A DNA stretch of 10,035 nt, taken from NCBI GenBank assembly GCA_012510935.1, contig JAAZHB010000244.1:1-10035 (forward strand), in the 5' to 3' direction. This stretch comes from Clostridiales bacterium (GTDB lineage: Bacteria > Bacillota_A > Clostridia > Peptostreptococcales > Anaerovoracaceae). Under the pieces are notes generated by a model. The model was not told the origin of the DNA. It did no database searches and was given only the letters and a program-made list of their open reading frames with translations. Shown piece after piece: positions 1-6,290 of this stretch. Both the position numbers and the translations under genes were made by a program. How positions within the stretch are numbered: position 1 is the first letter of the stretch; every line of letters starts with the position of its first letter.

Positions 1-39
1 ACCAATTAGCTGCTCTACCGATGTATAAATGTTCGACAT
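1..39 (-). CDS. cysK: Cysteine synthase, N-terminal 13 codons only (cut by window edge)
   Basis: Read on the minus strand, an ATG at 39-37 is preceded at a normal distance by a strong ribosome binding site (AGGGGAGGA, about 45-52). It opens a frame that runs off the window as MSNIYTSVEQLIG. This matches the usual start of O-acetylserine sulfhydrylases (M-S-x-I-Y-x-S-x-x-x-L-I-G, followed in the family by N/R-T-P-L). These PLP enzymes make cysteine from O-acetylserine and sulfide in the cytosol. Only the N-terminal strand is visible, so no catalytic residue can be checked. The gene is divergent from the perR operon and has its own candidate promoter and a 27-bp dyad upstream. The identity rests on a short motif plus the operator context; another beta-family PLP enzyme such as cystathionine beta-synthase remains possible. 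Confidence 0.6.
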   Translation of the reverse strand, partial: MSNIYTSVEQLIG

Positions 40-74
40 AAATTCCTCCCCTTAAGATAGACCTTATCTGGCAT

Positions 75-80
75 ATTATA
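75..80 (-). promoter_or_regulatory. Candidate -10 box for cysK
   Basis: The minus strand reads a perfect TATAAT here, placing a start of transcription near 66-69 and leaving a leader of roughly 30 bases before the ATG at 39. No good -35 hexamer lies at 17 bases; that position falls inside the 27-bp dyad at 92-118, so a protein bound to the dyad would block polymerase. A second TATAAT on the same strand (115-120) overlaps the outer end of the dyad and could be an alternative. Confidence 0.45.
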
Positions 81-91
81 CTTTAGTGCTT

Positions 92-118
92 TAATTCCTA
101 TTATTTATATAGGAATTA
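92..118. promoter_or_regulatory. 27-bp perfect dyad, candidate CymR-type operator of cysK
   Basis: TAATTCCTAT (92-101) and ATAGGAATTA (109-118) are exact reverse complements separated by 7 bases (tatttat). The dyad lies directly upstream of the cysK -10 box and over the -35 position. TTCC...GGAA dyads of about 27 bp are what I recall for the Rrf2-family repressor CymR, which controls cysteine genes in Firmicutes and uses CysK as its partner. The symmetry is seen directly; the assignment to CymR is inferred from shape, length and the downstream gene. With such an AT-rich stem a role as terminator is unlikely. Confidence 0.5.
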
Positions 119-188
119 TACTCGCACTCGCATTTTCATTCAACCTATTTATTGTTTATTCTTTTTCAGTAATTATTGAAGAATTATA

Positions 189-215
189 TTGCTTTTGAAA
201 GCTTAATGATATAAT
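189..215 (+). promoter_or_regulatory. Candidate promoter of the perR operon
   Basis: TATAAT at 210-215 is a consensus -10 box about 40 bases upstream of the perR start codon. The best -35 match, TTGCTT at 189-194, sits 15 bases away, which is short; TATTGC at 187-192 gives 17 bases with a poorer match. A small inverted repeat, GCTTT-TG-AAAGC (191-202), overlaps the spacer. No convincing Per box (TTATAATNATTATAA) was found, so autoregulation by PerR is not supported by the sequence alone. Confidence 0.4.
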
Positions 216-253
216 ATACCTATTAGTATAGCGTATTAATAAAGGGGATTATT

Positions 254-649
254 ATGATTAAGAGAAATACAGTTCAAGTTTCTATGATATACCAGACGGT
301 TCAGCGCCTTAAATGCCACCCTACTGCTAACGACATCTATACTGAAATTCAAAAAGATAGTCCTAGCATAAGCAGGGGTACTGTATATAGAAACCTTGAT
401 CGTCTTGCTAAAATGGGCGAGATAAAGAAAGTTGAGGTTCCCGGCGGGCCAGAACATTTCGATTCTCGCTGCGATGATCACTATCACATAAAGTGTAATA
501 TGTGTAATCGCATCTATGATGTCGATATGAACTGCTTATCTGATTTGACGGATATGATAGATGACAAGCAGGGATTTCAATTCCAAGGATATGATGTATT
601 CTTTAACGGGATTTGTCCTGAATGCAACAAAAAGAAGGAGGTAATTTGA
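254..649 (+). CDS. perR: PerR-like peroxide-sensing repressor (Fur family)
   Basis: This 131-residue cytosolic regulator probably represses peroxide-defence genes until its bound Fe(II) catalyses oxidation of a ligand histidine. The N-terminal half is a winged helix (about 1-65) with the recognition segment [12 protein letters not shown] (40-51). The metal sites of the PerR/Fur family are all present: H22 (in HPTANDIY), D70 (FD), H76 and H78 (HYH) and D89 for the sensing site, and C81-x2-C84 with C121-x2-C124 for structural zinc. Asp at position 89 rather than Glu is the feature that separates PerR from Fur in Bacillus, so PerR is preferred; strict function is not proven. It is slightly shorter than typical PerR (about 145) because the N-terminus is trimmed. 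The ribosome binding site AAAGGGG (241-247) sets the start. Its stop overlaps the next start by one base (TGATG), so it heads the redox operon whose products suit PerR control. Confidence 0.87.
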   Translation: MIKRNTVQVSMIYQTVQRLKCHPTANDIYTEIQKDSPSISRGTVYRNLDRLAKMGEIKKVEVPGGPEHFDSRCDDHYHIKCNMCNRIYDVDMNCLSDLTDMIDDKQGFQFQGYDVFFNGICPECNKKKEVI

Positions 650-1374
650 TGAGCAAATATATTTGCATGGTTTGCGGTTATGAGTATGACGAAGCAAAAG
701 GGATTCCTGAGGCTGGAATAGCAGCTGGCACAAAGTGGGAGGACTTGCCTTTAGATTGGGTTTGCCCTCTTTGCGGCGCACCCAAGTCGCAGTTTGAAAA
801 AAGCTTACAAAAAGAAAAGGATAATAAAGATAAGACTCTATTAGCGAAAAACGATGGTCAGGCTATTAAGCTTCAATCTAGTATCACAAATCGCTCTATA
901 GATTCTAAAGGAGAAGATGAACTAAGGCAGCTTTCGGATATAGAGAAGTCAATTCTTTGCTCCAATCTTGCTAGAGGTTGTGAGAAACAATACATGGCAA
1001 GAGAGTCCGAACTCTTTACGGAACTAGCGAATTATTTTTCTAGTAAGATTGATTTGCCAAGTGATGCATCTTTTAGCTCTATAGCTGAACAGATTAGAGA
1101 CGATTTAAATACATCTTTTGTAGTTGCAAAAGATTCGGCTGAAGAGCTTGATGACAGAGGTGCTAAACGCGCATTAACATGGTCAGAGAAGGTAAGTCGT
1201 ATGTTGCTATCAGTTATAGATCAATATAACGACAAAGGAGAACTACTTATCAAGGATACAAAAATTTGGGTCTGTGACATTTGCGGATATGTATATGTTG
1301 GCGAAGAGCCTCCAGCAGTTTGCCCAGTTTGCAAGGTTCCAAGACATAAAATCATGGAGGTGAAAAGAGTATGA
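649..1374 (+). CDS. Double-rubredoxin protein with a central helical domain
   Basis: The 241-residue product has a classical rubredoxin at its N-terminus (residues 1-50; C6-x2-C9 and C39-x2-C42, the second pair in a CPLCG context) and a short rubrerythrin-type rubredoxin at its C-terminus (about 206-238; C209-x2-C212 and C225-x2-C228). Each should bind one iron through four cysteines and pass single electrons. Between them, a polar linker (50-92) leads to a helical region (95-200) with two further cysteines (C104, C111) but no E-x-x-H motif, so there is no visible diiron site. The start at 649 is chosen over the in-frame ATG at 622 because GGAGG (637-641) sits just upstream of it and the product then begins like other rubredoxins. 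It overlaps the next gene by four bases (ATGA). A role as electron carrier to the downstream rubrerythrin is inferred from operon position. Confidence 0.8.
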   Translation: MSKYICMVCGYEYDEAKGIPEAGIAAGTKWEDLPLDWVCPLCGAPKSQFEKSLQKEKDNKDKTLLAKNDGQAIKLQSSITNRSIDSKGEDELRQLSDIEKSILCSNLARGCEKQYMARESELFTELANYFSSKIDLPSDASFSSIAEQIRDDLNTSFVVAKDSAEELDDRGAKRALTWSEKVSRMLLSVIDQYNDKGELLIKDTKIWVCDICGYVYVGEEPPAVCPVCKVPRHKIMEVKRV

Positions 1375-2423
1375 GAACAGAACACGCAGTAAGAAACATT
1401 AGTTTGTGTACGAAAGATTGTTTATGTCTTTATGTATGTCCAGTCGGAGCAACTGACACTGAGACAGGGCAGATAGATTGGGATAAATGTACTGGTTGTG
1501 GTATCTGTGCTAAAGCATGCCCTTCTGGTGCAATTTCCATGATTCCAGATAAGATTCCTCCACAGCAGGAGAAAAATCTTCAAATTACGGATGACCTTTT
1601 TAAATTGGCTCAAAGAAAGGCAACACAAGAAACTATTGCTATGGCACTTGTAAAGTCAGCTGATAATCCAACTGTTCGTCAATTTGCAGAGACAGTGCAG
1701 ATTGCTAACAGGCGTATGAGCGAAGATATTATAAGGGAAGCAGGATATATGCTTCCACAGAGTAAGAATTCTCATGTTTTTCTTGAGAGTCTTCTCGAAG
1801 ATAGTTCTACAGATTTTCCTGTAGAGACGGTAAAAGAGTTATTAAATTTAATTGAAGTTAATGACAATAACAAAAATGAGAATAATACTATGGAATTAAA
1901 GGGAACAAAGACGGAAAAGAATCTATTAGAGGGTTTTGCAGGTGAGTCTGAAGCAAGAAATAAATATACATACTTTGCTTCTGTTGCACGCAAGGAAGGC
2001 TACGAGCAGATTGCAGCAATCTTTGAACATACAGCGCAGAACGAGAAGGAGCACGCAAAGCTTTGGTTTAAAGCTCTTCAGAAACTAGGCAATACTTCTG
2101 AAAACTTGTTAAGTGCAGCAGAAGGCGAGAACTATGAATGGACAGACATGTATGATCGTTTTGCAAAGGATGCCGAAGATGAAGGCTTCACCGAGTTGGC
2201 GTCTCAATTTCGTATGGTAGGTAAGATTGAAAAAGCCCATGAAGAGCGTTATCGCGCACTCCTAAATAATGTAGATATGCAGGCTGTATTTGAGAAGGCA
2301 GATGAGACTATGTGGGAATGCCGTAATTGCGGACACTTAGTAATTGGAAAGAAAGCGCCAGAAATGTGTCCTGTCTGCAAACATCCACAAAGCTTCTTTG
2401 AGGTAAGAAAAGAGAATTACTAA
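1371..2423 (+). CDS. Ferredoxin-rubrerythrin fusion protein (predicted peroxidase)
   Basis: A 350-residue protein in three parts. Residues 10-60 form a ferredoxin-like module: a first motif C13-x2-D16-C17-x-C19-x3-C23-P with Asp at the usual second-cysteine place, and a standard second motif C40-x2-C43-x2-C46-x3-C50-P. Residues 70-162 are helical and unrecognised. From 174 ([13 protein letters not shown]) to the end is a complete rubrerythrin: a ferritin-like diiron domain with E192, E225-x2-H228 and E287-x2-H290, then a rubredoxin domain (C317-x2-C320, C333-x2-C336). Rubrerythrins reduce hydrogen peroxide in the anaerobe cytosol. Met174 (ATG at 1890) would be the start of an ordinary rubrerythrin, but there is no ribosome binding site before it and the frame is open throughout, so the fusion is taken as real. 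The start at 1371 overlaps the upstream stop (ATGA) and GGAGGTG (1355-1361) precedes it. It is last in the operon, before a terminator. Confidence 0.88.
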   Translation: MRTEHAVRNISLCTKDCLCLYVCPVGATDTETGQIDWDKCTGCGICAKACPSGAISMIPDKIPPQQEKNLQITDDLFKLAQRKATQETIAMALVKSADNPTVRQFAETVQIANRRMSEDIIREAGYMLPQSKNSHVFLESLLEDSSTDFPVETVKELLNLIEVNDNNKNENNTMELKGTKTEKNLLEGFAGESEARNKYTYFASVARKEGYEQIAAIFEHTAQNEKEHAKLWFKALQKLGNTSENLLSAAEGENYEWTDMYDRFAKDAEDEGFTELASQFRMVGKIEKAHEERYRALLNNVDMQAVFEKADETMWECRNCGHLVIGKKAPEMCPVCKHPQSFFEVRKENY

Positions 2424-2444
2424 AATTTCATATTTGATAACCAA

Positions 2445-2486
2445 AACAAAATCCCCGTTGATTTTACAATCAACGGGGATTTTGTT
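2445..2486. terminator. Two-way intrinsic terminator between the redox and rnf operons
   Basis: A 19-bp perfect stem (2445-2463 with 2468-2486) closes a 4-base loop. Its core is CCCCGTTGAT/ATCAACGGGG and its foot is A-rich on the left and T-rich on the right, so both transcripts end in a U-rich stem foot. It lies 21 bases past the fusion gene stop and 17 bases past the rnfB stop on the other strand, in the only gap between convergent operons. Confidence 0.9.
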
Positions 2487-2503
2487 AGTAATTCTTAAAT
2501 GAG

Positions 2504-3445
2504 TTATGCCTTCTCTTCTGTCTTTGTTTCAGCATTCTCTTCTGCTTTTGCCTCAGCAGCGGCAGCTTTCTTTGCAGCAGCAGCCTTCTTCATCTCCTCG
2601 ATTTGTTCAGGAGTGAACTTCGGTGCTTCTACTTTCTTCTTAGCCTTAACAGGCTTGAAGCTGTTAATTGCTCCAGTTGGGCACTCATTTACACACAGTC
2701 CGCAAGACTTGCACTTTGCTACATCAATTCTTGCAAGATTGTTTTCAACCGTAATTGCATCAAAGTTACAAACTTTAGTACACTTCATGCAACCAATACA
2801 CCCGTTGTCACAATTCTTCTTTGTAACTCCGCCCTTATCTATGGATGAGCATAGAACATGTACCTGATTCTTCATCGGTACTAGGTTGATAATGCTCTGA
2901 GGACACTCCGATACGCACTTGCCGCAAGCTACACAATTATTTCTGTTAACTTTAGCTACACCATCGATAATGCCAATTGCCTGAAAATCACACACATTTG
3001 CGCAATCTCCAAGGCCAATACAGCCATACATACATGCTGAAGGTGTTGTAAAGAAGCCCTTTGCTCCCTTACAGGACTTAAGACCTTGCCACTCAAGCAT
3101 TGGTCTTGCTGCATCGCAAGTTCCGTTACACATTACCTGAGCAACCTGCTTCTCCATTGCGCTTGCAGATTTTCCAAGAATTTCTGAGATAGCTGCTACA
3201 GCTGCTTCTCCTCCTGGTGCACACTTTGTGCAAGGGAGATCTGGATTAGCTACAAGCTGTGCTGCGTAGTCATCGCAACCAGCAAACCCACAACCACCGC
3301 AGTTTGCGCCCGGAAGTGCTGCTCTAATTTTTGATACTCTTTCATCAACAGGTACGAAGAATACCTTTGATGCTACTACCAGTAGGCCCGCGCAAATCAG
3401 GCCAACTACTGCCACCAGGATTACTGGTGTTAAAACATTTGCCAT
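2504..3445 (-). CDS. rnfB: Rnf complex subunit RnfB, multi-cluster ferredoxin-oxidising subunit
   Basis: RnfB takes electrons from reduced ferredoxin and hands them to the membrane part of the Rnf complex. The 313-residue protein has one N-terminal membrane helix (about 7-30), then the RnfB Fe-S domain (C49-x2-C52-x4-C57 and C75, in a P-G-A-N-C-G-G-C-G context). Four ferredoxin-type motifs follow: C138-x3-C142-x5-C148-x3-C152, C171-x2-C174-x2-C177-x3-C181, C216-x2-C219-x2-C222-x3-C226 (with extra C212), and C245-x2-C248-x2-C251-x3-C255. This long form is the clostridial type. The last 40 residues are a tail of Ala, Lys and Glu with no cysteine, likely helical and exposed. The start has GGAGGA just upstream. 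It is last in the operon, 12 bases after rnfA. Confidence 0.95.
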   Translation of the reverse strand: MANVLTPVILVAVVGLICAGLLVVASKVFFVPVDERVSKIRAALPGANCGGCGFAGCDDYAAQLVANPDLPCTKCAPGGEAAVAAISEILGKSASAMEKQVAQVMCNGTCDAARPMLEWQGLKSCKGAKGFFTTPSACMYGCIGLGDCANVCDFQAIGIIDGVAKVNRNNCVACGKCVSECPQSIINLVPMKNQVHVLCSSIDKGGVTKKNCDNGCIGCMKCTKVCNFDAITVENNLARIDVAKCKSCGLCVNECPTGAINSFKPVKAKKKVEAPKFTPEQIEEMKKAAAAKKAAAAEAKAEENAETKTEEKA

Positions 3446-3457
3446 TTGCTTTCCTCC

Positions 3458-4042
3458 TTACTGGAACAATCCTGTGAATCCCATGAATGACATTGAGAGA
3501 ATTGTCGCACTTACAAGAATCATTGGAACACCCTTAAAGAACTTAGGCACTCCACTCTCATCCCACAACTTCTCTTCTCTTACTCCTGCGAAGAGTACCA
3601 TAGCTACAAGGTAGCCTACTCCAGCGCCGAATGCATAAACGATAGATTGAATATATGTGTAATCATAGTTGATAGCATTAATTGTTGCACCTAGAATCGC
3701 ACAGTTTGTTGTGATAAGTGGAAGGAAGATACCAAGAGCCTTCTGAAGCGCTGGCAGGTACTTCTTCATGAACATTTCTACGAACTGTACAAGTGATGCA
3801 ATAACAAGAATAAATACTACTGTCTGTAGATATCCAATATCGAATCTATCAAGAACGAACTTCTGAACTGGCCATGTTACAAGCTCTGCAAGAACCATTA
3901 CGAAAATTACAGCGCCACCCATTCCGACAGAAGAACTCATCTTGTTTGATACTCCTAAGAAAGAGCATACTCCGAGGAACTGTGAAAGCACGAAGTTATT
4001 AACCAGCACAATTCCCATAAAAATGATAATTAGGTTTAACAT
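3458..4042 (-). CDS. rnfA: Rnf complex subunit RnfA, integral membrane
   Basis: RnfA pairs with RnfE to form the membrane core that carries electrons across the bilayer and supports ion pumping. The 194-residue protein is almost wholly hydrophobic with about six membrane helices, the expected length for the family. Two conserved cysteines sit in half-membrane positions: C26 (GVCSFLG) and C114 (TTNCAILG). In Rnf and Nqr structures the equivalent cysteines of the two paralogues together hold an iron-sulfur cluster. GGAG upstream sets the start, whose A is shared with the rnfE stop (TAATG), pointing to translational coupling. Confidence 0.96.
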   Translation of the reverse strand: MLNLIIIFMGIVLVNNFVLSQFLGVCSFLGVSNKMSSSVGMGGAVIFVMVLAELVTWPVQKFVLDRFDIGYLQTVVFILVIASLVQFVEMFMKKYLPALQKALGIFLPLITTNCAILGATINAINYDYTYIQSIVYAFGAGVGYLVAMVLFAGVREEKLWDESGVPKFFKGVPMILVSATILSMSFMGFTGLFQ

Positions 4043-4755
4043 TATGCCTCAGCTCCTTTCTTTGCTGCATCAGCAGCCTTTATTTCGTCATTTGCTTCTG
4101 CAACATTGCATGAATTGTACATCGGACATACTCCACAGCTAAATCCATCAGCCTTGAGAGCCTTTCCTTTAGTTAGCATGTTAAGCAGTGCAATCATTAC
4201 TCCATAAACGAAGAATCCGCCCGGAGCAAGTGTGAAGAATCCGATTCCAAAGTTTGGAATGATCGTGAAGCCAAGAAGGCATCCTGTTCCAAGAAGTTCT
4301 CTTATTGTACCCATTGCAGCAAGGGCAAGAGTAAATCCAAGACCCATTCCAATTCCATCAAGTGCTGCATCTAGAGGGTTATTCTTGTTTGCAAAAGCCT
4401 CAGCTCTTCCAAGTATAATACAGTTTACTACAATTAGCGGCAGGAAGAGTCCCAGTGACTTATATAGAGCTGGAAGATATGCCTGAACCACAAACTGTAC
4501 AACTGTTACAAAACCTGCAATTACAACGATATAGCAAGGAATTCTAACTTTATCTGGAATAATCTTACGTAGTAACGAAATAACGATGTTTGAGCAAATA
4601 AGCACGGCTGTAGCGGATAAACCCATTCCAACACCGTTTGCTAACGATGAAGATGTAGCTAGCGCCGGGCAAGTACCAATCAAGAGAACAAGTACTGGGT
4701 TCTCCTTAATAAGTCCATTTAAAACGATGGAGAGTTTGCTTGTCTTCTTTTCCAT
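4042..4755 (-). CDS. rnfE: Rnf complex subunit RnfE, integral membrane
   Basis: RnfE is the paralogue and partner of RnfA. The 237-residue product has about six membrane helices and the matching cysteines C29 (IGTCPALA) and C112 (VVNCIILG), so the RnfA/RnfE intramembrane cluster site is complete. After the last helix (ending near 195) comes a soluble tail with a small cysteine group, C207-x2-C210-x5-C216, and a charged end. The tail cysteines have no known role I can name; a cysteine-bearing C-terminus is, as I recall, seen in other clostridial RnfE. The start has GGGAGG upstream and overlaps the rnfG stop by one base (TAATG). Confidence 0.96.
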   Translation of the reverse strand: MEKKTSKLSIVLNGLIKENPVLVLLIGTCPALATSSSLANGVGMGLSATAVLICSNIVISLLRKIIPDKVRIPCYIVVIAGFVTVVQFVVQAYLPALYKSLGLFLPLIVVNCIILGRAEAFANKNNPLDAALDGIGMGLGFTLALAAMGTIRELLGTGCLLGFTIIPNFGIGFFTLAPGGFFVYGVMIALLNMLTKGKALKADGFSCGVCPMYNSCNVAEANDEIKAADAAKKGAEA

Positions 4756-5327
4756 TATGCTATACCTCCCATCTTTTCAAACTGCATAAGTGCACAAGCA
4801 ACAGCCTTATGTACAGCTGAAGAAGAAATTGTAGCACCAGATACAGCATTTACATTAGGATCAGCCTTTACATCTGTTGTAAGTTCTGTCTGTCCTTTAT
4901 ATTGCTTTAGGTGCCCAGCATCCTGTGCCTTTGTTCCTACACCGGGAGTGTCCGCTGCTTCAGTTACTTTAACAGCTGTAACTGCACCACTTTTGTCAAT
5001 ACCAATCATTGCAGTCAAAAGTCCACCATATGAATTTGACTTAACCGTGCAAACCATTCCTGTTCCATTATCTGCAACATAACAGTCAGTTACGAATACC
5101 TTTCCCTTTTCGAGCTCAACGAGCTTCCCATCAAACTTTTTAAAGGAGTCTGCGTCTGATAGCAGTTCTGTTCTTGTCTTATCAGCAGCCGCAGCTGTAT
5201 TCTTATCAATAATTGGCTTTGTAATACCATATGTAAATGCTAGTGCAAAAGTAACGATAAAGCAAATTACTACAAGAACGAGGATAGGTGCAACGAAATC
5301 TTTGAATGTATTATTCTTCTTTTCCAT
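4755..5327 (-). CDS. rnfG: Rnf complex subunit RnfG, covalent-FMN subunit
   Basis: RnfG carries FMN bound covalently to a threonine on the outer face of the membrane and relays electrons within the Rnf complex. The 190-residue protein has one N-terminal membrane helix (about 12-34) followed by an FMN-binding domain. The attachment motif is S163-G-A-T166, so FMN should sit on T166 after transfer by ApbE (not in this window). The residue three before the serine, normally Asp in the D-x2-[ST]-G-A-T motif, is N160 (codon AAT). Nothing else looks damaged, so function is still expected. GGGAGG precedes the start, which overlaps the rnfD stop by one base (TAATG). Confidence 0.95.
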   Translation of the reverse strand: MEKKNNTFKDFVAPILVLVVICFIVTFALAFTYGITKPIIDKNTAAAADKTRTELLSDADSFKKFDGKLVELEKGKVFVTDCYVADNGTGMVCTVKSNSYGGLLTAMIGIDKSGAVTAVKVTEAADTPGVGTKAQDAGHLKQYKGQTELTTDVKADPNVNAVSGATISSSAVHKAVACALMQFEKMGGIA

Positions 5328-6289
5328 TACTTAGCACCTCCCTTTAGATAAAACTTGTATGAAAGTTTGTTAAATAGTGGAACACAAATGTTCATTAGAA
5401 GGATTGCGAATGATACTCCCTCTGGGTATGAACCCCATAGACGAATAATCATTGTAACAAGTCCACATCCAATACCGAACATAATCTGTCCGCTCTTAAG
5501 CTTAGGTGATGTTACATAGTCTGTTGCCATGAAGAATGCACCAAGCATTGCTCCACCAGCAAGAACGTGGAATACTCCACCCTGTAGTCCATTTCCGCCA
5601 AAGATTGCACCCATTACGAATACAGTTCCAAGGAATGCAACCGGAATGATAGGTGAAATAACTTTCTTCCAGATTAGGAAAAGTCCACCGATAAGTAGTG
5701 CAAGTGAGCAAACCTCGCCAGTTGAACCACCATGGAATCCAAGGAACATGTTCAAAAGGCCAGGTAGCTGATCAACACTGCCCTCAGCAAAGATTCCTAG
5801 AGGTGTAGGACCAGTAACTGCATCTGCAGTCTCTGAAATTCTTGCAATTGGCCATGACGACATATTTCCTGCGAATGAGATGAACAAGAAAATTCTTGCC
5901 GCAATTGCAGGGTTAACGAAATTCTTTCCAATTCCGCCATAGAGTTGCTTAACAACAACGATAGCGAAGAAGCAACCGATTACAGCCATCCAAAGTGGAA
6001 AACTTGATGGAACATTGAATGCAATCAGAAGTCCTGTTACTGCTGCTGAAAGGTCTCCTATAGTTTGTGTTTTCTTAGTAATGATGTTGTACAGCCACTC
6101 GAAAACCACACTTGCTACAACACATACAGCTGAGAGAAGAAGAACTCTTGCTCCGAAAATGTATGTACTTGCAATTAGTGATGGCAATAATGCGAGTAGT
6201 ACTGTGCCCATCAGTCTTGTCGTATCGTAATCCGTAACAATATGTGGTGCGGAGGATACGATCAGGTTAGTACGATAATTCTTAGCCAT
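5327..6289 (-). CDS. rnfD: Rnf complex subunit RnfD, membrane flavoprotein
   Basis: RnfD is the large membrane subunit that carries a second covalent FMN and probably forms the ion path. The 320-residue product has about eight to ten hydrophobic helices and the family signature GKNFVNPAIAARIFLF (121-136). The flavinylation motif is D156-A-V-T-G-P-T162, with FMN expected on T162; Pro replaces the more usual Ala before the threonine. Its start, with AAAGGAGGC upstream, is one base past the rnfC stop, so the first five rnf genes are tightly coupled. Length and motif order agree with the family and I see no sign of damage. Confidence 0.95.
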   Translation of the reverse strand: MAKNYRTNLIVSSAPHIVTDYDTTRLMGTVLLALLPSLIASTYIFGARVLLLSAVCVVASVVFEWLYNIITKKTQTIGDLSAAVTGLLIAFNVPSSFPLWMAVIGCFFAIVVVKQLYGGIGKNFVNPAIAARIFLFISFAGNMSSWPIARISETADAVTGPTPLGIFAEGSVDQLPGLLNMFLGFHGGSTGEVCSLALLIGGLFLIWKKVISPIIPVAFLGTVFVMGAIFGGNGLQGGVFHVLAGGAMLGAFFMATDYVTSPKLKSGQIMFGIGCGLVTMIIRLWGSYPEGVSFAILLMNICVPLFNKLSYKFYLKGGAK

Positions 6290-6290
6290 A

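Noticed and set aside
1..39. Minus-strand CGGTAGAGCAGCTAATTGGT looks like the D-loop to anticodon part of a tRNA-Thr(GGT).
   Set aside because: The bases before it cannot form the D-stem with GAGC and the T at tRNA position 8 is missing. The same bases are in frame as the start of a cysK-like gene with a strong ribosome binding site.
203..217. Possible Per box (TTAATGATATAATAT) over the perR -10 region.
   Set aside because: Too few matches to TTATAATNATTATAA and no dyad symmetry; the likeness is just AT-richness.
622..648. Longer start for the double-rubredoxin protein at 622.
   Set aside because: It would overlap perR by 28 bases with no ribosome binding site; GGAGG fits the ATG at 649 and the product then starts like a rubredoxin.
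1890..2423. Separate rubrerythrin gene starting at the internal ATG at 1890.
   Set aside because: The upstream frame is open and continuous, and no Shine-Dalgarno sequence precedes this ATG. Kept as a possible secondary start.
2499..2867. Plus-strand open frame rich in Ala, Ser and Phe.
   Set aside because: It is the antisense of the rnfB tail and cluster region; no ribosome binding site and no recognisable domain.
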